Positions 1-7,578 of a stretch of DNA of 33,421 nt are shown one piece after another (position 1 is the first letter of the stretch; each line of letters starts with the position of its first letter). Made by a program: the position numbers and the translations under genes. The stretch covers positions 1 to 33,421 of the forward strand of contig JAEKKW010000015.1 in the NCBI GenBank assembly GCA_019510195.1, in the 5' to 3' direction. Below the pieces are notes generated by a model. It searched no databases and was not told where the DNA came from. It worked only from the letters and a program-made list of their open reading frames with translations. Origin of the DNA: Lysobacterales bacterium. GTDB lineage: Bacteria > Pseudomonadota > Gammaproteobacteria > Xanthomonadales > Xanthomonadaceae.

Positions 1-353
1 CCGGCGGCCTTGGCCTGGTCGAGCGCTCGCCAATCGGTCGCCACCACCTTCAGCTCGAAGATGTACGTATGCGTTTCGGTGCGGACCATCAGGTTGGTGT
101 CGACGTCGGTGTTCTTGGGACGCAGGTAGAACACGTTGTCGCGCCGTTGCAGGTCCCAGCCGCCGCTGAAGCCGACGCTGTAATCGACCACCTTTTCGCT
201 GGGGCTCAGTTCGATCTGGGTGGTGATGCCGAGCCCGGTGCGGATCGGATAGATGCGATCGGCGGCATAGGTGTATTCCTGCACGACTTGCGCGGAAGCA
301 TTCCCCGCAAACAGGATCGCACTGGCAATCAGGAAGGCGAACAGACTGCGCAT
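1..353 (-). CDS. virB9: VirB9, T4SS outer-membrane core protein (partial, N-terminal part)
   Basis: Periplasmic/outer-membrane core-complex subunit of a type IV secretion system; in the family it pairs with VirB7 and VirB10. Only the first about 117 residues are present and the gene runs off the left edge. I read it from the reverse complement. It has a signal peptide (hydrophobic core FAFLIASAILFAG, cleavage after ASA near residue 21). The typical VirB9 N-terminal domain follows, with TTQIELSPSEKVVDYSVG, a GGWDLQRRDN-VFYLRPK stretch and THTYIFELKVVATDW. The ATG at 353 overlaps the virB8 stop by one base (TGATG), so translation is probably coupled. The resemblance to Xanthomonas VirB9 is strong by eye. 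Not in the supplied ORF set because it is open at the edge. Confidence 0.9.
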   Translation of the reverse strand, partial: MRSLFAFLIASAILFAGNASAQVVQEYTYAADRIYPIRTGLGITTQIELSPSEKVVDYSVGFSGGWDLQRRDNVFYLRPKNTDVDTNLMVRTETHTYIFELKVVATDWRALDQAKAA

Positions 354-1264
354 CAGCGGGCTCCTTGCGTCGGGCTGGCCGGAACGGGTTGCGTCGTGCC
401 CGGAACAGGTGCCGGCGACTGCGTTGCGGGTGCGGGTGTCGCGGCATCGCTCGCCGCTGGCGTCGGCACTGCCACCGGTTGCACCGGGGCTGTGGGCTGT
501 GCCGGTGCCGCAACCTGGTATTCGGCAGGCGCGGGCGTCGCGGTATCGAGATCGCTGCGATAGTTGGTCACGCGGAAGCGCAGCGGGTTGACCATGTTGT
601 CGTCTTCGCGGTCCATCTTCAGCTCGGGCCGGTAGACGAATTCCATGGTGGCGATGCGGCTGTCCAGCATCCGCGTTGCGCCAGTCGACTTGTCGTAGAG
701 CTGGCGCTGGTAACGCACGGTGGCGCCGGTTGGCGGCTTGCCTGGTTTGGCACCCAGCGGCGTGACACTCGTGATCTTGACGCGGATCGAAGTGCGCTCG
801 CCATACAGCGCGCCGGGGCTTTCCGGATTGCGCGCGCTGCGCTCGCCGCTGTAGGCGCCCCACACGTCGGGCTCGGACATGGTGTAGACGGTGGGATAGT
901 CGCGCTCGTTCACCAGGCCGGAATCATAGGATTCGCGCGCGAGGATGTAGGACGCGATGTTGGCGCGGTTGATCGCTTCCTTGGCGGTGACGCTCTGGAA
1001 ACCGTCATCGCCCGACACGCGCGCCAGTCGCGCGATGCCCGCGTAGGGATCGACCATCACCAGGTACGGCACTTCCTTCTTCAACGGCTGCATGTAGGCG
1101 AGGACGCCGGCGAGCGCCAGCGACATCAGCAGCGACAAACCCGCGACCCACCACGCACGCTTTTCGCTGCGGCGTGCCAGGTCGGCGACGGTGATCTCGA
1201 AATTGGCGGCCTTGCCGGCCGCGGCGTCGATCGCGGCCGACGCCTTCTTCTTTCCGAATGCCAT
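353..1264 (-). CDS. virB8: VirB8, T4SS inner-membrane assembly protein
   Basis: Bitopic inner-membrane scaffold subunit of the T4SS. The 303-residue product has a short cytoplasmic N-terminus (about 1-38), one transmembrane helix (about 39-58, WVAGLSLLMSLALAGVLAYM), then a periplasmic VirB8/NTF2-like domain (about 65-235). That domain carries the family features PYLVMVDPYAG, the ARESYD segment and RYQRQLYDKSTG. The last about 65 residues are a Pro/Ala/Thr/Gln-rich tail of low complexity, longer than in the classical Agrobacterium protein. The gene lies 12 bp downstream of virB7 and overlaps virB9 by one base, giving the order virB7-virB8-virB9 known from Xanthomonas bacteria-killing systems. 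Identification is by motif and context. Confidence 0.9.
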   Translation of the reverse strand: MAFGKKKASAAIDAAAGKAANFEITVADLARRSEKRAWWVAGLSLLMSLALAGVLAYMQPLKKEVPYLVMVDPYAGIARLARVSGDDGFQSVTAKEAINRANIASYILARESYDSGLVNERDYPTVYTMSEPDVWGAYSGERSARNPESPGALYGERTSIRVKITSVTPLGAKPGKPPTGATVRYQRQLYDKSTGATRMLDSRIATMEFVYRPELKMDREDDNMVNPLRFRVTNYRSDLDTATPAPAEYQVAAPAQPTAPVQPVAVPTPAASDAATPAPATQSPAPVPGTTQPVPASPTQGAR

Positions 1265-1276
1265 GGCGCCCCCGAA

Positions 1277-1675
1277 TCAGTTCTTGGCCGGACGGGCCGT
1301 GATGGCACCGCCTTCGACCGTAAGTTCGATCCGCTGCGCGGCATAGACCTGCGCGAGCTGCTGCAGTGCCGCCCCGGCATCGGCCGTGCGGATCTGCCCG
1401 ACCGCGGCCGGCAAGGTGTAGTCCGACGACAGCTGGTAGGACAGCCCGGAATGGGTGTCCTTGGACCAGCGCGCGAGTAGGCCCTTGAGGGTGCCGTCCA
1501 TCGGCAGCGCGTAATACATGTAGGCGGGATTGAGCGGGATTTCCCGCGCGGTGTCGGCGAAACGATTGACGGGCCGCCACTTGCCACCGAATTCCGGCGC
1601 TGGCGTAGTCGTGCATGCAGACACCAGCACCACTGTTCCCATGGCCAAAGCCATGCTCCTGGTCAGACTCTTCAC
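1277..1675 (-). CDS. virB7: VirB7, T4SS outer-membrane lipoprotein with C-terminal N0/TcpQ-like domain
   Basis: Lipoprotein subunit of the T4SS outer-membrane core. I place the start at the GTG at 1675 because an AGGGG Shine-Dalgarno sequence sits 5 bases upstream; the open frame extends further 5' but without a signal. The 132-residue product has a lipoprotein signal with lipobox LVSAC (Cys21). A short linker carries KWRPVNRFADTA, resembling the VirB9-binding segment of VirB7. A C-terminal domain of about 75 residues (LKGLLARWSKDT ... ALQQLAQVYAA) looks like the N0/TcpQ secretin-type fold. Classical VirB7 is only about 45-55 residues long, so this long form points to the Xanthomonadales-type antibacterial T4SS. 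It is the first gene of the operon seen here. Confidence 0.87.
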   Translation of the reverse strand: MKSLTRSMALAMGTVVLVSACTTTPAPEFGGKWRPVNRFADTAREIPLNPAYMYYALPMDGTLKGLLARWSKDTHSGLSYQLSSDYTLPAAVGQIRTADAGAALQQLAQVYAAQRIELTVEGGAITARPAKN

Positions 1676-1679
1676 TTGA

Positions 1680-1724
1680 TCCCCTGTTGTGCTGCCGATC
1701 CGTCCCGCCCCGTCCGGTGGGTCC
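1680..1724 (-). promoter_or_regulatory. Cluster of GGA motifs in the virB7 5' leader (candidate CsrA sites)
   Basis: On the minus strand five GGA triplets occur at 1724-1722, 1715-1713, 1705-1703, 1701-1699 and 1682-1680. The last is inside the AGGGGA Shine-Dalgarno region of virB7. GGA in the leader and the ribosome-binding site is the core of CsrA/RsmA targets, and CsrA repression of the virB operon has been reported for Xanthomonas citri. That the same control acts here is inference; high GC raises the chance frequency of GGA. Confidence 0.45.
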
Positions 1725-1746
1725 TGCCCCTCAAAACAGCGACGGT

Positions 1747-1766
1747 AGGCACATTTTTCTGTGCCT
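1747..1766 (-). promoter_or_regulatory. Perfect 7-bp inverted repeat in the virB7 leader
   Basis: AGGCACA (1747-1753) and TGTGCCT (1760-1766) flank a 6-base loop. The repeat sits right at the predicted 5' end of the virB transcript. It could be a stem-loop in the RNA or a protein-binding site in the DNA. There is no T-run placed to make it a terminator for either flanking operon. Confidence 0.45.
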
Positions 1767-1774
1767 GCATCCAC

Positions 1775-1802
1775 GTTATCCCATTATTTGTGACAGCGTC
1801 AA
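1775..1802 (-). promoter_or_regulatory. Predicted sigma70 promoter of the virB operon
   Basis: Read on the minus strand, TTGACG (1802-1797) and GATAAC (1780-1775) are separated by 16 bases. That is 5/6 and 4/6 matches to the consensus. Transcription would start near 1768, giving a leader of about 93 bases before virB7. Confidence 0.55.
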
Positions 1803-1876
1803 CCTTCAGGAGGCGCATTCCGTTGCATGAATGGGGGATTCCAGCCCATGACAGACGACCCGGATAGAATCGGAAG

Positions 1877-2902
1877 ATGCTCCGCATCGACACCCATGCC
1901 CACGTCCTGCCCCGCGACTGGCCCGACCTGGCGAGCAAATACGGCGATCTCCGCTTCCCGGTGATCCACCACGGCGAGGACGGCCGCCACCGCATCTATC
2001 GCGACGGCAAGTTCTTCCGCGAAATCTGGCCCAAGACCTGGGATCCGCAGGAACGGATCGAGGATTACGCCCGCTTCGGCGTCCAGGTGCAGGTCATCAG
2101 CACGGTGCCGGTGATGTTCAGCTACTGGGCGCAGCCGCACCAGGCACTGGAACTGCATCGCTCGCTCAACGACCACATGGCGGAAACGATCCGCGCCTAT
2201 CCGCGCCACTACGCCGGCATCGGCACGGTGCCGCTGCAGTCGCCGCAACTGGCGGTCCGCGAGCTCGAACGCTGCATGGACGAACTCGGATTGCAGGGCG
2301 TGCAGATCGGTTCGCACATCAACCTGCCCGATGGCCGCCACTGGAATCTCGACGCGCCGGAACTGTTTCCGTTCTTCGAAGCCGCGGCGCAACTCGACGC
2401 CGCGATCCTGGTCCATCCCTGGGACATGATGGGCAGCGAATCGATGCCGAAATACTGGCTGCCGTGGCTGGTCGGAATGCCGGCCGAGCAATCGCGCGCG
2501 GCTTGCTGCCTCGTGTTCGGTGGCGTGCTGGAGCGCCTGCCGAAACTCAAGATCGCGCTGGCGCACGGCGGCGGCAGTTTCCCCTACACCATCGGTCGCA
2601 TCGAACACGGCTTCAACATGCGGCCCGACCTCGTCGCCACCGACAATTTCCGCAATCCGCGCGAGTACCTGAAGCGGTTGTATTTCGACTCCTGGGTCGC
2701 CGACGATCGCGCGCTGCGCTACCTGCTCGACGTCTGCGGCGCCGATCGCGTGATGCTCGGTACCGACTATCCGTTCCCGCTCGGCGAACAGACGCCCGGC
2801 GAAGGCATCGAACGCCTGCAACTCGCCGAATCCGAACGCAACAGCCTCTACCACGGCACCGCGCTGGAATGGCTGGGCTTGCCCGAATCGAGGTTTGCAT
2901 GA
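1877..2902 (+). CDS. 2-amino-3-carboxymuconate-6-semialdehyde decarboxylase (ACMSD)
   Basis: Zinc-dependent amidohydrolase-fold decarboxylase that turns ACMS into 2-aminomuconate semialdehyde. It keeps the kynurenine pathway from forming quinolinate and feeds complete degradation. The 341-residue length is normal for the family. Visible metal and catalytic residues are the His7-x-His9 pair in DTHAHVLP, His180 in LVHPWDM, His230 in LAHGGGSFPYTIGR and Asp297 in LGTDYPFP. It is the first gene of a plus-strand operon and its stop overlaps the kynureninase start (ATGA). The start lacks a good Shine-Dalgarno sequence; a TAGAAT box at 1865-1870 would place transcription nearly at the ATG, so a leaderless message is possible. 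Close amidohydrolases with other substrates exist, but the kynurenine neighbours support this call. Confidence 0.92.
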   Translation: MLRIDTHAHVLPRDWPDLASKYGDLRFPVIHHGEDGRHRIYRDGKFFREIWPKTWDPQERIEDYARFGVQVQVISTVPVMFSYWAQPHQALELHRSLNDHMAETIRAYPRHYAGIGTVPLQSPQLAVRELERCMDELGLQGVQIGSHINLPDGRHWNLDAPELFPFFEAAAQLDAAILVHPWDMMGSESMPKYWLPWLVGMPAEQSRAACCLVFGGVLERLPKLKIALAHGGGSFPYTIGRIEHGFNMRPDLVATDNFRNPREYLKRLYFDSWVADDRALRYLLDVCGADRVMLGTDYPFPLGEQTPGEGIERLQLAESERNSLYHGTALEWLGLPESRFA

Positions 2903-4104
2903 CCGATCTGCTTTCCCCCGGGCACGCCGCGGCGCTCGACGCGGCCGATCCGCTGCGCGCGTATCGCGGCGAATTCCTGATCCCGCGCCATGATGGTCGC
3001 GAACAAGCTTATTTCTGCGGCAATTCGCTCGGCCTGCAACCCCGCGGCGCGCGTGCGCACGTCGAGGAAGTGCTGGACAAGTGGGCGAACGAGGCAGTCG
3101 AGGGCCACTTCACCGGCTCTGCGCAGTGGATGCCCTATCACGAACTGGTGCGCGAACCGCTGGCACGGATCGTCGGTGCGAAACCGCACGAAGTCGTCGC
3201 GATGAATTCGCTGACCGCGAACCTGCACCTGATGATGGTGAGCTTCTATCAGCCGACGATCGAGCGCACCGCGATCCTGAGCGAAGCCGGCAGTTTCCCC
3301 TCCGATCGTTACGCCCTGGAATCGCAGCTGGAATTCCACGGGCTGCCGGCGAACACGACGCTGATCGAAGTCGAACCCGACCAGCCCAATGGCGTGTTCT
3401 CGATGCAACGCATCGAACGGGCGATCCGCGACAACGCCTCGCGGCTGTGCATGATCCTGTGGCCCGGCGTGCAGTACCGCAGCGGCCAGGCCTTCGATCT
3501 GGCGCGCATCGCCGAACTCGGCCATGAAGCCGGGGCGATGGTCGGTTTCGATCTTGCCCACGCGGTCAGAAACATGCCGCTGCAACTGCACGACTGGAAT
3601 GCCGATTTCGCGGTGTGGTGCCATTACAAATACCTGAACTCCGGACCGGGCGCGGTTGCCGGCTGCTTCGTGCACGAACGCCATGCCACGACCGATCGTC
3701 CGCGTTTCGCCGGCTGGTGGGGCAACGATGCATCGGTGCGTTTCAAGATGGGCCCGCAATTCCAGCCGACAGCGGGCGCCGACGGCTGGCAGCTGTCGAA
3801 TCCGCCGATCCTGGGCCTCGCGCCGTTGCGTGCAGCCAGCGAACAGTTCCTGCGCGCGGGAATGCCGGCGCTGCGCCAGAAATCATTGCGCCTCACCAGC
3901 TATCTCGGCCAATTGATCGACACGCATCTCGCCGACGCGATCGAAATCGTGACGCCGCGCGACGATGCCCGGCACGGTTCGCAGTTCTCGCTGCGGGTGA
4001 AGGCCGGTCGCGACGCCGGGCGCGCGCTGTTCGATCATCTCGCTGCGCAGGGCGTGGTCGGCGACTGGCGCGAACCGGACGTCATCCGCATCTCGCCTCC
4101 TTGA
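2899..4104 (+). CDS. kynU: Kynureninase, C-terminally truncated
   Basis: PLP-dependent hydrolase that splits kynurenine or 3-hydroxykynurenine into anthranilate or 3-hydroxyanthranilate and alanine. The ATG at 2899 overlaps the ACMSD stop; the longer frame from 2464 is not the true start. Family landmarks are YFCGNSLGLQP (about 38-48), EGHFTGSAQWMPYH, the PLP-binding Asp in GFDLAHAVRN and the Schiff-base Lys244 in CHYKYLNSGPGA. The protein ends at DWREPDVIRISPP, 401 residues. Relatives continue after IAPVP with a conserved LYN-containing strand and a final helix of about 20 residues. That end is missing and the next bases already belong to kmo. The enzyme may therefore be impaired, or the join may be an assembly error. 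Confidence 0.88.
   Translation: MTDLLSPGHAAALDAADPLRAYRGEFLIPRHDGREQAYFCGNSLGLQPRGARAHVEEVLDKWANEAVEGHFTGSAQWMPYHELVREPLARIVGAKPHEVVAMNSLTANLHLMMVSFYQPTIERTAILSEAGSFPSDRYALESQLEFHGLPANTTLIEVEPDQPNGVFSMQRIERAIRDNASRLCMILWPGVQYRSGQAFDLARIAELGHEAGAMVGFDLAHAVRNMPLQLHDWNADFAVWCHYKYLNSGPGAVAGCFVHERHATTDRPRFAGWWGNDASVRFKMGPQFQPTAGADGWQLSNPPILGLAPLRAASEQFLRAGMPALRQKSLRLTSYLGQLIDTHLADAIEIVTPRDDARHGSQFSLRVKAGRDAGRALFDHLAAQGVVGDWREPDVIRISPP
4095..4103 (+). other. Candidate deletion junction between kynU and kmo
   Basis: Left of this point the reading frame is kynureninase up to its conserved VIR-I-P segment. Right of it, in another frame, begins KMO at the Leu-Thr-Ile-Ile-Gly strand. The normal kynU 3' end, any spacer and the usual kmo start codon are absent. 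The TCC TTG ACG ATC stretch matches the Ser-Leu-Thr-Ile that often sits a few residues inside KMO, which suggests a cut within kmo. Confidence 0.6.
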
Positions 4105-5450
4105 CGATCATCGGCGGCGGATTGGCCGGCGCGTTGCTTGCGACCTTGCTGGCGAAGGAGGGCTGGCAGGTGGATGTCTTCGAACGTCGCGGCGATCCGC
4201 GCGTCGAAGGCTATGCCGGTGGCCGTTCCATCAACCTGGCGCTGGCCGAACGCGGCTTGCATGCATTGCGGCTGGCTGGCCTCGACGATGCCGTGCTCAA
4301 GCAGGCGGTGATGATGCGCGGGCGCTACGTCCATCCGCTCGTGGGCACACCACACCTGCAACGTTACGGGCGCGACGACAGCGAGGTGATCTGGTCGATC
4401 AGTCGCGGCGAACTCAATATCACCTTGCTCGATGCCGCCGAACGCGCCGGTGCCCGCCTGCATTTCGGCATGGGACTGGACGCAGTCGATTTCGAGGGCA
4501 GGATCGCGACGTTCGACACCAGCGAGGGCAAGCGCGACTTGCCGTTCCACACCTTGATCGGTGCCGATGGCGCAGGTTCTTCCCTGCGCCAGGCACTGCA
4601 GGCCTATCGTCCCTGCGAGGAACGCACCGAATGGCTGGACCACGGCTACAAGGAGCTGGAAATCCCGCCGGATGCCGCTGGCGGCTTCCGCATCGAGCCC
4701 AATGCCCTGCACATCTGGCCGCGTGGCCATTACATGTGCATCGCCCTGCCCAATGACGAACGCACCTTCACCGTCACCCTGTTCATGCCGCTGGAGGGCG
4801 AATCGCCAAGCTTCGCGACGATCCGCGACGGCGAACAGGCGCTGGAATTCTTCCGCCGCGATTTCCCCGATACGCTGGAACTGATCCCCGACCTGGCCGA
4901 AGACTATGCGCGCAATCCTGTCGGCAAGCTGGCGACCCAGCATTACCGGCACTGGCATCTCGACGCGCGCGCGGCGCTGATCGGCGATGCCGCCCACGCG
5001 ATGGTGCCGTTCCACGGCCAGGGCATGAACTGCGCCTTCGAGGACTGCATCGCGCTGGCTGCTCATATCGGGCACGGTCATCTGGCGCACGATCGTGATC
5101 TCGCCGAGGCCTATGCCGCATACGAGGCCGAACGCAAGCCGAATGCCGCGGCGATCCAGCAGATGGCGCTCGAAAACTACATCGAGATGCGCGACAAGGT
5201 CGACGATGCCGCGTTCCTGCTGCAGCGCGAACTGGAGCTGGCACTGCAGGAGCGTCATTCCGGGCGCTTCGTCCCGCATTACACGATGGTGACGTTCATG
5301 CGCATCCCGTATGCCGTAGCGCTGGAACGCAGCGACATCCAGCGCGAGATCCTGGTCGAGGCGACGCGCGGGCTGACATCGCTGGCGCAAGTGAACTGGG
5401 ACAAAGTGGACGCCGCGGTGATGGCACGCCTGCATCCTTTGTCTGGATAA
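4101..5450 (+). CDS. kmo: Kynurenine 3-monooxygenase, start codon altered
   Basis: FAD-dependent hydroxylase converting kynurenine to 3-hydroxykynurenine with NADPH and oxygen. The Rossmann FAD motif is at the very N-terminus (IIGGGLAGALLATLLAKEGW). The substrate-side motif GGRSINLALAERG follows, and the second FAD motif is LIGDAAHAMVPFHGQGMNCAFEDC (about residue 295). C-terminal family segments ENYIEMRDKVDDAAFLLQRELE and VPHYTMVTFMRIPY are present. The only plausible start in frame is TTG at 4101, overlapping the kynU stop as TTGA; no ATG lies nearby upstream and no Shine-Dalgarno sequence is visible. Relatives usually carry about 5-10 residues before this first strand. Expression probably depends on coupling to kynU. 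Length 449 residues, otherwise complete. Confidence 0.88.
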   Translation: MTIIGGGLAGALLATLLAKEGWQVDVFERRGDPRVEGYAGGRSINLALAERGLHALRLAGLDDAVLKQAVMMRGRYVHPLVGTPHLQRYGRDDSEVIWSISRGELNITLLDAAERAGARLHFGMGLDAVDFEGRIATFDTSEGKRDLPFHTLIGADGAGSSLRQALQAYRPCEERTEWLDHGYKELEIPPDAAGGFRIEPNALHIWPRGHYMCIALPNDERTFTVTLFMPLEGESPSFATIRDGEQALEFFRRDFPDTLELIPDLAEDYARNPVGKLATQHYRHWHLDARAALIGDAAHAMVPFHGQGMNCAFEDCIALAAHIGHGHLAHDRDLAEAYAAYEAERKPNAAAIQQMALENYIEMRDKVDDAAFLLQRELELALQERHSGRFVPHYTMVTFMRIPYAVALERSDIQREILVEATRGLTSLAQVNWDKVDAAVMARLHPLSG

Positions 5451-5456
5451 TGCCGC

Positions 5457-6896
5457 ATGGCCGACAGCTTCCTGTTCTACGACCTTGAAACCTGGGGACA
5501 GGATCCACGGCGCACGCGCATCGCCCAGTTCGCGGCCATTCGCACCGATCCGGAATTGAACCAGATCGAGGAGCCGCACGAATTCTTCGTGCAACCGGCC
5601 GACGACCTGCTGCCCTCGCCGATCGCGACGCTGATCACCGGCATCACCCCGCAGCACGCGCTGCATCATGGCGTGGTCGAGGCCGAAGCCTTCGCGCGCA
5701 TCGCCGAATTGATGTCGGAGCCGGGCACCTGCAGCCTCGGCTACAACAGCATCCGCTTCGATGACGAATTCATCCGTTTCGGCCTGTATCGCAACTTCCA
5801 CGACGCCTACGAACGCGAGTGGAAGAACGGCAATTCGCGCTGGGACCTGCTCGATGTCGCGCGGCTGGTGCATGCCCTGCGCCCGGAAGGCATCCGCTGG
5901 CGGCAACGCGAGGATGGCGGCACCAGTTTCAAGCTGGAACACCTGGCCGAAGACAATGGCCTGCGCGAAGGCGATGCCCACGAGGCGCTTTCCGACGTGC
6001 GCGCGACGCTTGGGCTGGCGCGATTGATCCGCAGCACCCAGCCACGGCTGTGGGATTACGCGCTGAAATTGCGCGACAAGCGCCATGTCGGCGACCTGGT
6101 CGATCCGATGCGACAGCAACCGTTGCTGCATGTCTCTCAACGCTATCCAGCCTCGCGTCTGTGCGCAGCGCCGGTGCTGCCGCTGACCCGTCATCCGCAA
6201 TTCGATGGCCGCGTGATCGTGTTCGATCTCGCCAGCGATCCGCGCCCCCTGCTCGACCTTGATGCCGACACGATCGCGGCGCGCCTGTTCGTCGCCAGCG
6301 GTGCCCTGCCCGAAGGCGTTGAACGGATGGCGCTCAAGGAAATCCATCTCAACCGTTCACCGATGCTGGTGCAGTGGACGCATCTGCGCGATGACGATTT
6401 CCAGCGCCTGATGATCGATCCGGACACCGTGCTGGCGAACGCGGAACACCTGCGCAAGGCCGGCCCGCAACTGGCGGAAAAGATCCGGCGGGTTTACGCC
6501 AAAGAACGCGAATTTCCGCCCAGCGACGCCGACGGCGCGCTCTACGATCGTTTCCTGCCCGACAGTGATCGCCGCATGTTCCCACTGTTGCGCGGCACGC
6601 CGCCACAGCGCCTGCACGAGGCGGATTTCCCGTTCCGCGATGCGCGTTTGCGTGAATTGTTCTTCCGATATCGCGCCCGCAACTGGCCGCAGACCCTCGC
6701 TTTCACCGAACAGGATCGCTGGAACGAGCTGCGCCACGCACGCATGAACGAGCCGGGCATGGGCGAATACACCTTGCAATCGTTCCGTGACGAAATCACG
6801 GCACTGCGCCACCAGCACGCGGAGACGCCGGAAACGCTGGCCCTGCTCGACGCGCTGCTGAATTGGGGCGATCGCATCGAGGCCAACCTGGCATGA
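5457..6896 (+). CDS. sbcB: Exodeoxyribonuclease I
   Basis: Single-strand-specific 3'-5' DNA exonuclease used in recombination and mismatch repair. The 479-residue product matches E. coli ExoI along its length. The DEDDh active site is visible: Asp9 and Glu11 (FYDLETWG), Asp102 in GYNSIRFDDEF, His175 and Asp180 in DAHEALSDV. The SH3-like middle part starts near LLHVSQRY, and the helical C-terminal region includes ELFFRYRARNWPQTL. The ATG lies 6 bases after the kmo stop, and the stop overlaps the next gene (ATGA), so it sits inside a kynurenine operon although its job is DNA repair. Confidence 0.95.
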   Translation: MADSFLFYDLETWGQDPRRTRIAQFAAIRTDPELNQIEEPHEFFVQPADDLLPSPIATLITGITPQHALHHGVVEAEAFARIAELMSEPGTCSLGYNSIRFDDEFIRFGLYRNFHDAYEREWKNGNSRWDLLDVARLVHALRPEGIRWRQREDGGTSFKLEHLAEDNGLREGDAHEALSDVRATLGLARLIRSTQPRLWDYALKLRDKRHVGDLVDPMRQQPLLHVSQRYPASRLCAAPVLPLTRHPQFDGRVIVFDLASDPRPLLDLDADTIAARLFVASGALPEGVERMALKEIHLNRSPMLVQWTHLRDDDFQRLMIDPDTVLANAEHLRKAGPQLAEKIRRVYAKEREFPPSDADGALYDRFLPDSDRRMFPLLRGTPPQRLHEADFPFRDARLRELFFRYRARNWPQTLAFTEQDRWNELRHARMNEPGMGEYTLQSFRDEITALRHQHAETPETLALLDALLNWGDRIEANLA

Positions 6897-7576
6897 GCCA
6901 TTTCAGCGACAAGACCTTTCGTTTCCTCCGCGCCCTGCTGCGCAACAACAATCGCGAGTGGTTCCTTGGACACAAAAGCGACTACGAGCAGCACCTGAAG
7001 GCACCGTTCCAGCAGCTGATGCTCGACCTGCAGCCGGAGCTGGCAAAGATCAGTCCGCATTTCCGCGCCGATCCGCGCGGCAACGGCGGTTCGCTGTTCC
7101 GCATCCACCGCGACACCCGTTTTTCCAACGACAAATCGCCCTACAAGGGCTGGCAGGGCGCGCGTCTCTACCACGAACGCCGCAACGAGTTGCCGGCACC
7201 GTCGTTCTACCTGCACTTGCAGCCCGGGAGTTGTTTCGTCGGTGCCGGCATCTGGCATCCGCAACCGCCGACCCAGCGCAAGATCCGCCAGTTCATCGTC
7301 GACAATCCGAACGGCTGGAAAGCCGCAGCGCATGCGCCTGCCATCCGCAAGCGCTTCGATCTCGAATCGGATGAAATGCTGACACGGGTTCCAACCGGTT
7401 TCCCGAAGGATTTCGCCTACGCCGATGACCTGCGCCATCGCAACTTCGTGATGGTGCGCGCCCTCGACGATGCCGACATGACTTCGCCGGGACTGGTGAA
7501 ACTGCTGGCCAGGGACTTCGCGACGCTGGCGCCGTTCGTCGACTATCTCTGCGCCGCCCTCGACCTGGAGTTCTGA
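6893..7576 (+). CDS. DUF2461 family protein
   Basis: Conserved protein of unknown function, family DUF2461 (TIGR02453 type). I use the ATG at 6893, which overlaps the sbcB stop (ATGA); the upstream in-frame ATG at 6863 lies inside sbcB. The 227-residue product begins FSDKTFRFLRALLRNNNREWFLGHKSDYE, the family's signature N-terminus. It continues with LFRIHRDTRFSNDKSPYKGWQGA and a beta-rich FYLHLQPGSCFVGAGIWHP segment. There is no signal peptide or membrane segment, so it is probably cytosolic. No activity is established that I can name. Confidence 0.85.
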   Translation: MSHFSDKTFRFLRALLRNNNREWFLGHKSDYEQHLKAPFQQLMLDLQPELAKISPHFRADPRGNGGSLFRIHRDTRFSNDKSPYKGWQGARLYHERRNELPAPSFYLHLQPGSCFVGAGIWHPQPPTQRKIRQFIVDNPNGWKAAAHAPAIRKRFDLESDEMLTRVPTGFPKDFAYADDLRHRNFVMVRALDDADMTSPGLVKLLARDFATLAPFVDYLCAALDLEF

Positions 7577-7578
7577 CC

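Noticed and set aside
3615-4100. Upstream in-frame extension of kmo to an ATG at 3615.
   Set aside because: This stretch codes for kynureninase in another frame, and the extra translation is Arg-rich nonsense without KMO similarity.
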